From NCBI RefSeq assembly GCF_004792665.1, contig NZ_SRZX01000002.1:62001-126000 (forward strand): 64,000 nucleotides of DNA. Direction: 5' to 3'. The DNA is from Marinobacter orientalis. Lineage in GTDB: Bacteria; Pseudomonadota; Gammaproteobacteria; Pseudomonadales; Oleiphilaceae. The notes below the pieces were generated by a model that saw nothing but the letters and a program-made list of their open reading frames with translations, did no database searches and was not told the origin of the DNA. The position numbers and the translations under genes were made by a program. This document shows, in pieces, positions 16,452 through 24,523 of this stretch; positions within the stretch are counted from its first letter, which is position 1, and every line of letters starts with the position of its first letter.

Positions 16452-16877
16452 TTATGGATTGCCGGCACCGGACCGGGCTGCCTTCGCACCCATCAGTACC
16501 AGGAAAAGCGCCACTCCGAGGCCCCAGAAACCGTTGAGCATCAGTCCTCCGATCCAGGTCTGCGCGGATACCGCGAGCCCCTTGAGGGGAAAGACCACCA
16601 GCATGGCCACGGCGGTCGGGCCGATGGCCCCTACTATTACATTACCCAGCCAGAACCTGACACCGTTGAAGCGCCGGAGAATGGCCCAAAGCACCAGTCC
16701 CCAGAGCCCGCCAAAGAATGCCAGCGAGAATACGGCAGGAACGCCCAGAGGTGGTACCGGATTCAGATTGAACGGTGCTGATGGCACTATGCCCACCAGA
16801 TAGAACAGGGCAAACAGCCCCTGATGGAAAATCAGTGTCGCAAGGAAGCCGCTAACAAACGCTTTTAACCAGATCAT
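16452..16877 (-). CDS. Four-helix inner-membrane protein, unknown
   Basis: From ATG 16877 (AAGGA upstream) the product has 141 residues and four hydrophobic helices: about 5-27, 48-70, 76-98 and 108-130. Glycine-rich segments such as GGLWGLVLWAILRRF and NGFWGLGVALFLVLMG recall small uncharacterised membrane proteins found in many Proteobacteria. There is no catalytic motif. It lies upstream of the saccharopine-dehydrogenase-like gene on the same strand, so the two may form a short operon. The longer frame to 16913 lacks a ribosome site. Confidence 0.75.
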   Translation of the reverse strand: MIWLKAFVSGFLATLIFHQGLFALFYLVGIVPSAPFNLNPVPPLGVPAVFSLAFFGGLWGLVLWAILRRFNGVRFWLGNVIVGAIGPTAVAMLVVFPLKGLAVSAQTWIGGLMLNGFWGLGVALFLVLMGAKAARSGAGNP

Positions 16878-16941
16878 GTCGTTATCCTTACTCGGATTTG
16901 GGCAACATTGCACACTTTATCAGGATAGGTCACGTCAACCA

Positions 16942-16968
16942 AAAAAGGCACCCGTAGGTGCCTTTTTC
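16942..16968 (-). terminator. Rho-independent terminator of etfBA
   Basis: GGCACC-CGTA-GGTGCC is flanked by A-runs on one side and T-runs on the other, so it can work in both directions. It lies 17 bp past the etfA stop on the minus strand. Confidence 0.9.
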
Positions 16969-16984
16969 ATTAAAAATCAGAAAG

Positions 16985-17926
16985 TTAAAGCACCTTCTTC
17001 AATTCTTCTTCAAGTTGCGGAACCGCTTCAAACAGATCCGCGACCAGGCCATAATCGGCAACCTGGAAGATCGGAGCTTCTTCATCCTTGTTGATCGCCG
17101 CGATCACTTTGGAATCAGACATGCCCGCCAGGTGCTGGATGGCACCGGAAATACCAACGGCGATGTACAGTTGTGGCGCAACGATCTTGCCGGTCTGGCC
17201 GACCTGCATGTCGTTGGGAACAAAGCCTGCGTCTACTGCAGCACGGGACGCACCAACGGCAGCGCCCAACAGGTCTGCTACCTGCTCCAGCATCTTGAAG
17301 TTTTCGCCGTTCTGCATGCCACGGCCACCGGAAACCACGATACCGGCACTTGCCAGATCGGGACGGTCGGACTTGGCCAGCTCTTCACTGACGAACTGGG
17401 ACAGGCCCGCATCTTTGACAATGTCCAGGGCTTCCACCGTGGCAGAACCACCTTCCTCGGCAACCGGATCAAAGGCGGTCGGGCGAACGGTGATCACCTT
17501 GATGCTGTCGGTGGATTTGACAGTGGCAATGGCGTTGCCGGCGTAGATCGGGCGAACGAAGGTGTCTTCGGACTCCACACGCATGATGTCGGACACCTGG
17601 GCAACGTCCAGCAGTGCGGCAACCCGCGGCATGAAGTCCTTGCCAACAGTGCCAGCGGCGGCCAGGATATGGCTGTAGCTGTTACCGACCTCGGCAACCA
17701 GCTCTCCCAGGTTCTCACCCAGAAAGTGACCATACACGGCGTTGTCGGCAACCAGTACCTTGCTAACGCCGTCGGCTTTCGCTGCCGCTTCTCCTACAGC
17801 ACCGCAGTTCTCGCCGGCAACCAGTACGTCGATATCGCCACCGATGGCCTTGGCAGCAGCCACAACGTTCAGGGTCGCCTGCTTCAGCTCGCTGTTGTCA
17901 TGTTCAGCAATTACAAGGATGCTCAT
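16985..17926 (-). CDS. etfA: Electron transfer flavoprotein alpha subunit
   Basis: This 313-aa EtfA binds FAD and carries electrons from acyl-CoA dehydrogenases to ETF-quinone oxidoreductase. The C-terminal FAD domain holds VVSGGRGMQNGENF, GASRAAVDAGFVPNDMQVGQ and GISGAIQHLAGM, the family signature. The N-terminal domain packs on EtfB. It starts immediately after the etfB stop with no gap, as an obligate heterodimer partner, and ends at a strong terminator. It diverges from etf-QO. Confidence 0.96.
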   Translation of the reverse strand: MSILVIAEHDNSELKQATLNVVAAAKAIGGDIDVLVAGENCGAVGEAAAKADGVSKVLVADNAVYGHFLGENLGELVAEVGNSYSHILAAAGTVGKDFMPRVAALLDVAQVSDIMRVESEDTFVRPIYAGNAIATVKSTDSIKVITVRPTAFDPVAEEGGSATVEALDIVKDAGLSQFVSEELAKSDRPDLASAGIVVSGGRGMQNGENFKMLEQVADLLGAAVGASRAAVDAGFVPNDMQVGQTGKIVAPQLYIAVGISGAIQHLAGMSDSKVIAAINKDEEAPIFQVADYGLVADLFEAVPQLEEELKKVL

Positions 17927-18676
17927 TCAGATCACCTTCGCTTCGTTCTTCAGTTTGTCGACCAGCTCAGCTACGTCAGCAACCTTCACACCTGCCTGGC
18001 GAGAGGCCGGAGCCTCTACCTTCAGGGTAGAAAGACGCGGAGCAAGCTCAACACCCAGGTCAGCCGGGCTCATGTTGTCCAGCGGCTTCTTCTTGGCCTT
18101 CATGATGTTTGGCAGAGAAGCGTAACGCGGCTCATTCAGGCGCAGATCGGTGGTAATCACCGCAGGCAACTTGAGAGCGACGGTCATCAAACCGCCGTCA
18201 ACCTCACGGGTAACGTTTACGTTCTCGCCGTCAACAACCACTTCGGAGGCAAACGTACCCTGCCCCATACCAGTCAGTGCAGCCAGCATCTGGCCAGTCT
18301 GGTTGTTGTCGGAATCGATGGACTGTTTGCCGAGAATGACCAGCTTGGGCTCTTCTTTCTCAACCACGCTCTTGAGCAGCTTGGCCGCTTCGAGAGACTG
18401 AACCTCTTCGTCTGTTTCGATGTGGATACCACGGTCAGCACCCAGAGCCAGAGCGGTGCGGATCTGCTCCTGGCAGGCCTTCGGGCCGATGGATACCACC
18501 ACGATTTCGCTGGCAACACCCTTCTCTTTCAGGCGAACTGCTTCTTCAACAGCGATTTCGCAGAACGGGTTCATTGCCATTTTGACGTTGGCGAGATCAA
18601 CGCCGGTGTTGTCCGGCTTGACGCGCACCTTCACGTTGTAGTCGATAACTCGTTTTACAGCGACCAGAACCTTCAT
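17927..18676 (-). CDS. etfB: Electron transfer flavoprotein beta subunit
   Basis: This 249-aa EtfB starts with [20 protein letters not shown] and has the AMP-site loop and recognition-loop region ([40 protein letters not shown]) of class I ETFs in beta-oxidation. It is first in etfBA. The 417-bp intergenic span to the divergent etf-QO gene holds a PsrA-like palindrome at 18935-18952, which could co-control both units. Confidence 0.96.
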   Translation of the reverse strand: MKVLVAVKRVIDYNVKVRVKPDNTGVDLANVKMAMNPFCEIAVEEAVRLKEKGVASEIVVVSIGPKACQEQIRTALALGADRGIHIETDEEVQSLEAAKLLKSVVEKEEPKLVILGKQSIDSDNNQTGQMLAALTGMGQGTFASEVVVDGENVNVTREVDGGLMTVALKLPAVITTDLRLNEPRYASLPNIMKAKKKPLDNMSPADLGVELAPRLSTLKVEAPASRQAGVKVADVAELVDKLKNEAKVI

Positions 18677-18934
18677 AGATTCCTCGTTCTTCTACGATGA
18701 GTTTACATTTGAGGACAGCACATGCTTGCGGGGCCTGCTGTCTGTAAGGGCGTCATAATACTGCAGGCAAAGGGCACCGGGGTCAATAGTCCCTCGGGAC
18801 GTTGAAAAGCCGCGTTCGCGGCTGATACACACCGGTTGACTCCACCTGAGCGTGAGACGATACTAGAAAACGACTCAAAAAAAATGCGTTTTAGCCCAGC
18901 ACCTTTCAACAATGCCAAAGGTAGGCCCAAATTT

Positions 18935-18952
18935 CAAACAAACGTTTGTTTG
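18935..18952. promoter_or_regulatory. Perfect 18-bp palindrome, PsrA-like operator upstream of etf-QO
   Basis: CAAACAAACGTTTGTTTG is a perfect dyad and contains two overlapping copies of C-AAAC-N4-GTTTG, the pattern known for the TetR-type fatty-acid regulator PsrA of Pseudomonas and Shewanella. The right end overlaps a possible -35 (TTGTTT), which has TATCCT 16 bp on, so binding would block etf-QO transcription. The rest of the 417-bp gap between etfB and etf-QO shows no gene. Confidence 0.7.
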
Positions 18953-19093
18953 ATTATTCAATTGGGGTATCCTTTCAGTTAACAGAAGAGGGGCTTTCGC
19001 TTTGTGGGAGTCGTCTGCAGACCGTTTTAACGGTATGATGGCGCCCCTGAGAAATTGCCTGGTGGCATCACTAAAAAAGATGAGGAGACCAAC

Positions 19094-20746
19094 GTGGAAC
19101 GCGAATCGATGGAATTTGATGTTCTTATCGTCGGCGGTGGCCCAGCTGGCCTTTCAGCAGCCTGTCGTGTCATGCAGATGGCCCAGGAAGCTGAACAGGA
19201 ACTGACCGTCTGTGTCGTTGAGAAAGGTTCCGAGATCGGGGCTCACATTCTGGCAGGCACCGTGTTTGAGCCCACTGCCCTCAATGAACTGTTCCCGGAC
19301 TGGAAAGAGAAAGGTGCGCCGCTTAATACCCCGGTCACTCGTGACGACATTTTTCTGCTGAAGAACCAGGAAAATGCCACCAGGATACCCAACGCGTTTG
19401 TGCCCAAAAATATGCACAACCATGGCAACTACATCATTAGCCTGGGTAACCTGTGCCGCTGGCTGGCTGAACAGGCTGAAGGCCTGGGTGTCGAGGTCTA
19501 TCCCGGCTTCGCCGCGGCTGAAACCATCGTTGAAGACGGCCAGGTAAAAGGCATCATTACCGGCGACATGGGCGTGGCCCGTGACGGCTCTGAAAAAGAC
19601 GGCTACATGCCGGGCATGGAACTGCGCGCCAAGTACACCCTCTTTACCGAAGGTTGCCGTGGTCATCTGGGCAAGCGCCTGATCAATGACTTCAAGCTGG
19701 ACGAAGGCAAGGATCCGCAGCATTACGGCATCGGCATCAAGGAACTGTGGGACATTGACCCGGCCAAACACGAGCCCGGTCTGGTTATCCACACCACCGG
19801 CTGGCCGCTGAACGAATCCGGTTCTACCGGCGGCACTTTCCTCTATCACCTGGAGGGTGGTCAGGTGTACGTGGGCCTGATTGCCGATCTGTCCTACAGC
19901 AATCCGCATCTGAGTCCGTTTGACGAGTTCCAGCGCCTGAAGCTGCATCCGGAGATCAGGAAACATCTGGAAGGTGGCAAGCGCGTGGCCTATGGGGCCC
20001 GGGCCATTACCAAGGGCGGTTTCAATTGCCTGCCGAAGATGAGCTTCCCCGGCGGCCTGCTGCTCGGCTGCGACGCAGGCACTCTGAACGGCTCCAAGAT
20101 CAAGGGCTCACATACAGCGATGAAGTCCGGTCTGCTGGGCGCGGAAGCCGTATTTGAAGCGTTGAAGGACGGCAGGAGCGGTGAGGAAATTACCAGCTTC
20201 GAGGATCGCTTCAAGGACAGCTGGCTGTACAAGGAGCTTTACGACGAGCGCAACTTCGGCCCGGCCATGCACAAGTTCGGCAACTTCGTGGGTGGCGCCA
20301 TCGCCTACTTCGAGCAGAACATCCTGCATCGCAGTCTGCCGTTCACCTTCCACGACACTACGCCGGACTACGCTACCCTGAAGCCGGCGGATCAGGCGAA
20401 GAAGATTGATTATCCCAGGCCGGATAACAAGCTGACCTTCGACAAGCTGTCTTCGGTGTTCATTTCCAACACCAATCACGAGGAAGACCAGCCGATTCAC
20501 CTGAAGCTGGCGGACCCGGATATCCCCATCAAGGAGAATCTGCCCAAGTACAACGAGCCTGCACAGCGTTACTGCCCGGCCGGTGTGTACGAAGTGGTTG
20601 ATGCGGAAGACGGCAGCGGCAAGAAGTTCCAGATAAACGCGCAGAACTGCGTGCACTGCAAAACCTGCGACATCAAGGATCCGGCCCAGAACATTACCTG
20701 GGTGACGCCGGAAGGTGGCGGTGGTCCGAATTATCCGAATATGTAA
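19094..20746 (+). CDS. Electron transfer flavoprotein-ubiquinone oxidoreductase
   Basis: This 550-aa monotopic membrane enzyme passes electrons from ETF to the quinone pool. The FAD dinucleotide fold FDVLIVGGGPAGLSAACRV lies at residues 8-26, and GCDAGTLNGSKIKGSHTAMKSG closes the flavin site. The C-terminal 4Fe-4S domain has cysteines in RYCPAGVYE and in QNCVHCKTCDIKDP. The start is GTG at 19094 with AGGAG six bases upstream; the frame to 19055 has no such support. It ends at a strong terminator. With etfBA it links beta-oxidation to respiration. Confidence 0.96.
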   Translation: MERESMEFDVLIVGGGPAGLSAACRVMQMAQEAEQELTVCVVEKGSEIGAHILAGTVFEPTALNELFPDWKEKGAPLNTPVTRDDIFLLKNQENATRIPNAFVPKNMHNHGNYIISLGNLCRWLAEQAEGLGVEVYPGFAAAETIVEDGQVKGIITGDMGVARDGSEKDGYMPGMELRAKYTLFTEGCRGHLGKRLINDFKLDEGKDPQHYGIGIKELWDIDPAKHEPGLVIHTTGWPLNESGSTGGTFLYHLEGGQVYVGLIADLSYSNPHLSPFDEFQRLKLHPEIRKHLEGGKRVAYGARAITKGGFNCLPKMSFPGGLLLGCDAGTLNGSKIKGSHTAMKSGLLGAEAVFEALKDGRSGEEITSFEDRFKDSWLYKELYDERNFGPAMHKFGNFVGGAIAYFEQNILHRSLPFTFHDTTPDYATLKPADQAKKIDYPRPDNKLTFDKLSSVFISNTNHEEDQPIHLKLADPDIPIKENLPKYNEPAQRYCPAGVYEVVDAEDGSGKKFQINAQNCVHCKTCDIKDPAQNITWVTPEGGGGPNYPNM

Positions 20747-20761
20747 TTCGGAGTGTTGCAT

Positions 20762-20792
20762 AAAAAAACGGCCCTTTTCGGGCCGTTTTTTT
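20762..20792 (+). terminator. Rho-independent terminator of etf-QO
   Basis: A-run, ACGGCCC-TTTTC-GGGCCGT hairpin and a seven-T run lie 16 bp past the etf-QO stop. Confidence 0.95.
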
Positions 20793-20831
20793 ATGGGTTT
20801 TTGTGGGGAGTTTGATGGGATATTCCAGGAA

Positions 20832-21003
20832 GTCGGATTTCGCTGCGCTCTATCCGACCTACCCCATGCCGTCAATCCCTGCCCCCCGTAGGTCGGATTA
20901 GGCCTGAAAGGCCGTAATCCGACAAAGCCGACCACCACCAGCCAACCCCTGCAGGCACCCACACCCCGTAGGTCGGATCAGGCCTGAAAGGCCGTAATCC
21001 GAC
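20832..21003. repeat. Cluster of three REP-like palindromes
   Basis: Three copies of a GTCGGAT-based palindrome fill the gap between etf-QO and the FKBP gene. One copy (20832-20862, GTCGGATTTCGCTGCGC... then ATCCGACCTAC) is inverted relative to two direct copies at 20888-20923 and 20968-21003 (GTAGGTCGGATTAGGCCTG, then ...GTAATCCGAC). The two direct copies are 80 bp apart and differ by one base (ATTAGG against ATCAGG). The same family recurs at 50814-50910. They resemble gammaproteobacterial REP/REPIN elements moved by RAYT transposases. Confidence 0.85.
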
Positions 21004-21018
21004 AATTCTTCCACCCAT

Positions 21019-21046
21019 AAAAAAACGGCCCACAAGGGGGCCGTTT
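21019..21046 (-). terminator. Rho-independent terminator of the FKBP gene
   Basis: On the minus strand ACGGCCCC and GGGGCCGT-type arms form a stem followed by a seven-T run, 21 bp after the FKBP stop codon. Confidence 0.9.
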
Positions 21047-21066
21047 TCGAGCAACCCGAAAGAATC

Positions 21067-21528
21067 TTAGTGAGCGTGACCGTGCTCTTGCTCTTCGTCG
21101 GTTGCCTCGCGCGCTTCAACCACTTCCACGTCAAAGTGCAGGGTCTGGCCTGCCAGCGGGTGGTTTGCGTCGATGGTGACAGTTTCGTCGCCTACTTCCA
21201 CAACACGAACTACCTGGGGGCCGCCCGGAGTCTGTGCCTGGAACTGCATGCCTGGCTCAATGGTTTCCACACCTTCAAACGCAGAACGCGGAACTGGCTG
21301 AACCAGCTCTTCGTTGACTTCGCCGTACCCTTCAGCCGGCTCAACAGATACCTTGACCTGATCGCCTGGGTTCTTTTCATTCAGCGCATTTTCAAGTCCG
21401 CCGATAATGTTCTGAGCACCTTCCACATAAGACAGCGGCTCGCGACCTTCTACACGGGAGGAATCCAGTTCTTCTCCCTGATCGTTGGTGAGCGTGTAGT
21501 GGATGGTGACAACACGAGGTTGGGCCAT
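21067..21528 (-). CDS. slyD: SlyD-type FKBP peptidyl-prolyl isomerase
   Basis: This 153-aa protein has the SlyD split-FKBP layout. An N-terminal FKBP strand (VVTIHYTLTNDQGEELDSS) precedes EPLSYVEGAQNIIGGLENAL, then the inserted-in-flap chaperone domain (about 70-125), and last the second FKBP part with DANHPLAGQTLHFDVEV. The tail ends HGHAH, a much shortened form of the metal-binding His-rich tail. It isomerises prolyl bonds and helps folding in the cytoplasm. ATG 21528 has a full AAGGAG ribosome site, so the longer frame to 21576 is rejected. Confidence 0.93.
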   Translation of the reverse strand: MAQPRVVTIHYTLTNDQGEELDSSRVEGREPLSYVEGAQNIIGGLENALNEKNPGDQVKVSVEPAEGYGEVNEELVQPVPRSAFEGVETIEPGMQFQAQTPGGPQVVRVVEVGDETVTIDANHPLAGQTLHFDVEVVEAREATDEEQEHGHAH

Positions 21529-21731
21529 GTGATCTCCTTGCGTGTCGCAATGACTGTTTGATTTAAATTTGGGCAATCGAAAGTGATCTTGAACAGCCAG
21601 ACTGCACAGAGGGACTTACGACCACCGGGCCTCGTTAGAGAGCCAGGCTCGGTAACAAGTTCGAAATTACAGTTTAACAAGTGTCGAACTGCGTTTTCTA
21701 CCGTGAGTTATTTGGGACGGCGCCCGGTAAT

Positions 21732-22301
21732 TCAACCGTTGGTGGCAATTTTATAGAAATTTCCGTTGCTCCAGACACCTGGAATGGTTTTGCCATCAAT
21801 GGTTTCTTCGGTTACCAGCTCCGCCAGGTCGTAATACGCAGCAGTGACAAGCCGCGCTTCGACGCCATGGCGCACTTTTACCACTGGCCGGGGCTCGTCG
21901 GAACCTGCGTAGGTTCCGACCTCAAGTGGATGGGCACCTCCGACCTCAATAGTTTCACCGGTATTGGTGGTGACCGTCAGTACCTGCTCCCTGCCGTCAC
22001 CGCTGGCGTGAAGTGAATGCGCCAGAAGGGGGGCATCTTCAACGGTGATCCGCCACTTCTCCACCGGCGTGACCAGATAATAGTGCCCGTCCTCTTCACG
22101 CCGCAGGATGGTGGAAAACAGACGGACTATCGCCTCCCGTCCGATGGGTTTGCCCTCATAGAGCCACTGGCCGTCGCGAGCTATGACAATATCAATGTCT
22201 CCCGACAGCTCCGGATTCCATTTGTCCAGGGGTGGCAGCCCCTTGTCATGGGACTGTGCGCTTTCAACCTGTTCGGCAATTGTTTCTGGCTTCTGGGTCA
22301 T
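21732..22301 (-). CDS. DUF1285 family protein
   Basis: This 189-aa soluble protein matches the DUF1285 pattern as I know it: WNPELSGDIDIVIARDGQWLYEGKPI near residues 28-53, then VRLFSTILRREEDGHYYLVTPVEKWRI and, later, VKVRHGVEARLVTAAYYDLAEL. The family folds into two barrel-like domains and has no settled function. It has no signal peptide. The gene stands between the FKBP gene and sixA on the same strand with its own gaps, so it is probably a single transcription unit. Confidence 0.85.
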   Translation of the reverse strand: MTQKPETIAEQVESAQSHDKGLPPLDKWNPELSGDIDIVIARDGQWLYEGKPIGREAIVRLFSTILRREEDGHYYLVTPVEKWRITVEDAPLLAHSLHASGDGREQVLTVTTNTGETIEVGGAHPLEVGTYAGSDEPRPVVKVRHGVEARLVTAAYYDLAELVTEETIDGKTIPGVWSNGNFYKIATNG

Positions 22302-22386
22302 AGAGACGGTTCCTGATTGAATCCTGAAACAACTATGGGTTTTGAAGCGTCGGATTTAAAGGGTGAAAAGCCGGATGGCTGTTCAG

Positions 22387-22836
22387 TTACGGCAGAAACT
22401 GGGCCCTGAGGTCCGCGCACCCCGGCCCCGCAACCGGCATCTCCAGTACCACCGCCTGGGCAGTCATGAAGGGAATGCCGTTACGGTGGCCATCCACCAG
22501 CAGGGTCGAGAGGCTGCCAACAAAAGGCATGTGCGAGATAATCAGCAGTTGTGACGGGGCCAGGTCAATCAGTTCGTCCAGACACCGCGCGGGGTTATCA
22601 TCCGGTGTAATAAAGTCTTTTTCGGTGACCGCGCAGTTGAGGATCTCAGAAGCGATTGCAGCAGTCTGGCGAGCACGCACCAACGGGCTACACCAGATAA
22701 AGTCGGGACGCCAGGGTGACTCTGCAATCTGCACAGCAACGTCTGCCACGCCGTGCCGACCGAATTCCGTCAGCTCACGCTCCCTGTCGAGGGTATGCCA
22801 ACCGGCTTCACCGTGACGCATGATAATCAAGTGCAC
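22387..22836 (-). CDS. sixA: Phosphohistidine phosphatase SixA
   Basis: This 149-aa histidine-phosphatase-fold enzyme has the RHG motif in IIMRHGEAG at the N-terminus and a second catalytic histidine in LLIISHMPFVGSL. SixA removes phosphate from histidines in phosphotransfer proteins such as HPt domains or NPr. The start is GTG, preceded by GGAGGTAACCA. It lies 37 bp downstream of gpsA on the same strand and may be read from the same message. Confidence 0.9.
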   Translation of the reverse strand: MHLIIMRHGEAGWHTLDRERELTEFGRHGVADVAVQIAESPWRPDFIWCSPLVRARQTAAIASEILNCAVTEKDFITPDDNPARCLDELIDLAPSQLLIISHMPFVGSLSTLLVDGHRNGIPFMTAQAVVLEMPVAGPGCADLRAQFLP

Positions 22837-22873
22837 TGGTTACCTCCGGAAATGCCGAAGTGCTATTGACTGA

Positions 22874-23941
22874 CTATTGGCTGAGAGTACGGGGCAGAAT
22901 GAATTCCACGTCGGAGTTCTGCACCGACATCATCAGGCTGTTAATCACCGCGCCGATGGATGCTCCCTCATAGAGAATTTCGTACAGGCCCCTTACCAGC
23001 GGCATGTAGATACCGATAGACTCCGACTTTTCCTTGACCAGTTTGAGAGTGTAAATACCCTCGGCCACCTGTCCCAGCTCCGCAACAGCCTCGTCAAGCC
23101 CCTGCCCCTTGCCGACCGCATAGCCCACTCGGTAGTTGCGGCTCTTCGGGGAGGTACAGGTCACGATCAGGTCACCGACACCCGCCAGGCCCATAAAAGT
23201 CATCGGGTTGGCGCCGAGACTTACCGCAAAGCGGCTCATTTCTGCCAGGCCGCGCGTGATCAGCATGGCCTTGGCATTTTCACCCAGATTCCGCGCCGAA
23301 CCGAGCCCGGCCACAATGGCATAGATGTTCTTGAGTGCTCCGGCCAGCTCCACCCCATAAACATCCACATTGGCGTATACCCTCAGGTATTCGCAGCCCA
23401 GCAGCTCCTGGACGGTACGGCGAACGTCCGGATCCTTGGCAGCAATAACAGTCGCTGTGAGGTCCTGATTGACGATCTCCCCGGCCAGGTTCGGTCCGCT
23501 GAGAACGCCGATCCGGCAGCGGGGAATCTCCTCCAGCAGGATCTCGCTCATCAGCTTGAAACCATGCTCCTCAATACCCTTTGTGAGGCTGACGACAATC
23601 TGCCCGTCACGGAAGTCGGCGCTGTTATCCCGGATGACCGACCTGAACGCCTTGCTGGGAATGGCGACAAATACACTCTCTGCCCTGCCGACAGCTTCCG
23701 GAAGACTGGTTGTTGGCCGGATATCACCGGTCAAGGTGACATCCGGCATATAGCGAGTGTTGATACCGGTATCGCGGATCTCGTCCGCCTGGGCGGCATC
23801 ACGCATCCAGAAATGCACGGTGTGGCCGTTTTCACCAAGTACCTTGGCCATGGCGGTGCCGAAACTTCCGCCGCCGAGGACTGCCACATCATGGCCTGTA
23901 GGAGAGGACTCCGGAGGCCGGGGCGCTTTATTATCAGGCAT
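22874..23941 (-). CDS. gpsA: Glycerol-3-phosphate dehydrogenase [NAD(P)+]
   Basis: This 355-aa cytosolic enzyme reduces dihydroxyacetone phosphate to sn-glycerol-3-phosphate, the first step to phospholipids. The NAD(P) fold VAVLGGGSFGTAMAKVLGENG is followed by VFVAIPSKAFRSV, VSLTKGIE, the catalytic-site GVELAGALKNIYAIVAGL (Lys) and GLAGVGDLIVTCTSPKSRN. ATG 23941 is preferred over the in-frame start at 24007, which adds an unlikely leader. It sits between the STAS gene and sixA, all on the minus strand. Confidence 0.95.
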   Translation of the reverse strand: MPDNKAPRPPESSPTGHDVAVLGGGSFGTAMAKVLGENGHTVHFWMRDAAQADEIRDTGINTRYMPDVTLTGDIRPTTSLPEAVGRAESVFVAIPSKAFRSVIRDNSADFRDGQIVVSLTKGIEEHGFKLMSEILLEEIPRCRIGVLSGPNLAGEIVNQDLTATVIAAKDPDVRRTVQELLGCEYLRVYANVDVYGVELAGALKNIYAIVAGLGSARNLGENAKAMLITRGLAEMSRFAVSLGANPMTFMGLAGVGDLIVTCTSPKSRNYRVGYAVGKGQGLDEAVAELGQVAEGIYTLKLVKEKSESIGIYMPLVRGLYEILYEGASIGAVINSLMMSVQNSDVEFILPRTLSQ

Positions 23942-24016
23942 AGTTGTTCCGTTATCGCTTCTTGTTGGCCCGGTTACGGCCGGCAGGAATGTACAATCTG
24001 GTGACAATCGCCGGCG

Positions 24017-24523
24017 TCAGCCTGGCTCCTCGCATTCCAGGGCGCGCACCAGGTTCTTGAATTCCTCTCTGTTGCGGCTGTTCAGGCCCATCAGCACCCG
24101 GTGTGCATCCAGAACCTTGTCGCGGACGTCCTGCTCACTGGCACGCAATACAGGGATTTCTTCCAGTTCTTCGATACGCGAGGCCGGTTCTCGAACAATA
24201 ATGAATATCTTGTCGAACCCCATGGAAGTAATGATTCGGGTAATGTCCGGGTTGGTGGAAATCATCGTGGGCAGGAAATTACTGCGTTTCTGGGCCGCCA
24301 TGGCTATCTTTGCGAGCAGCCCCAGGGTGGTGCTGTCGATAATCTCGGTTTCTGTGAGATCAATGACCACCGTTTTGAATTCGGGGTCCTGGGTGATGGA
24401 CTCAACCAGATTGTCCAGCGTCGAACACAGGTTCAGCCGGATTTCTCCAATAAACTTGAGGACATAAATGCCCTGTTTTACAGCTTGCAGGATCTTGTAA
24501 CCAGCCATTGAATCCACTGCCAC
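24017..24523 (-). CDS. STAS-domain anti-sigma-factor-antagonist-like protein
   Basis: This protein of up to 168 aa has an N-terminal STAS domain with TVVIDLTETEIIDSTTLGLL near 52-71. The Ser in DSTTLG is the usual phosphorylation site of SpoIIAA-like switches. About 55 extra residues follow, including EDVRDKVLDAHRVL-like helices. Its GTG start overlaps the stop of the phosphatase gene (TAGTG); ATG 24508 is an alternative start. Pairing with a REC-PP2C phosphatase mirrors HsbR-HsbA of Pseudomonas, where the phosphatase sets the STAS switch that controls an anti-sigma factor. No sigma or anti-sigma gene is in the window. Confidence 0.85.
   Translation of the reverse strand: MAVDSMAGYKILQAVKQGIYVLKFIGEIRLNLCSTLDNLVESITQDPEFKTVVIDLTETEIIDSTTLGLLAKIAMAAQKRSNFLPTMISTNPDITRIITSMGFDKIFIIVREPASRIEELEEIPVLRASEQDVRDKVLDAHRVLMGLNSRNREEFKNLVRALECEEPG

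Noticed and set aside
16958..18700. 580-aa plus-strand open frame opposite etfA and etfB
   Set aside because: Entirely antisense to two securely identified genes; arises from the GC-rich codon bias of those genes, with no ribosome site or domain.
18703..18930. 75-aa minus-strand frame upstream of etfB
   Set aside because: Lies in the regulatory gap, no ribosome site and unlike any small protein known to me.
22877..24004. 375-aa plus-strand frame opposite gpsA
   Set aside because: Antisense shadow of gpsA, no domain or ribosome site.
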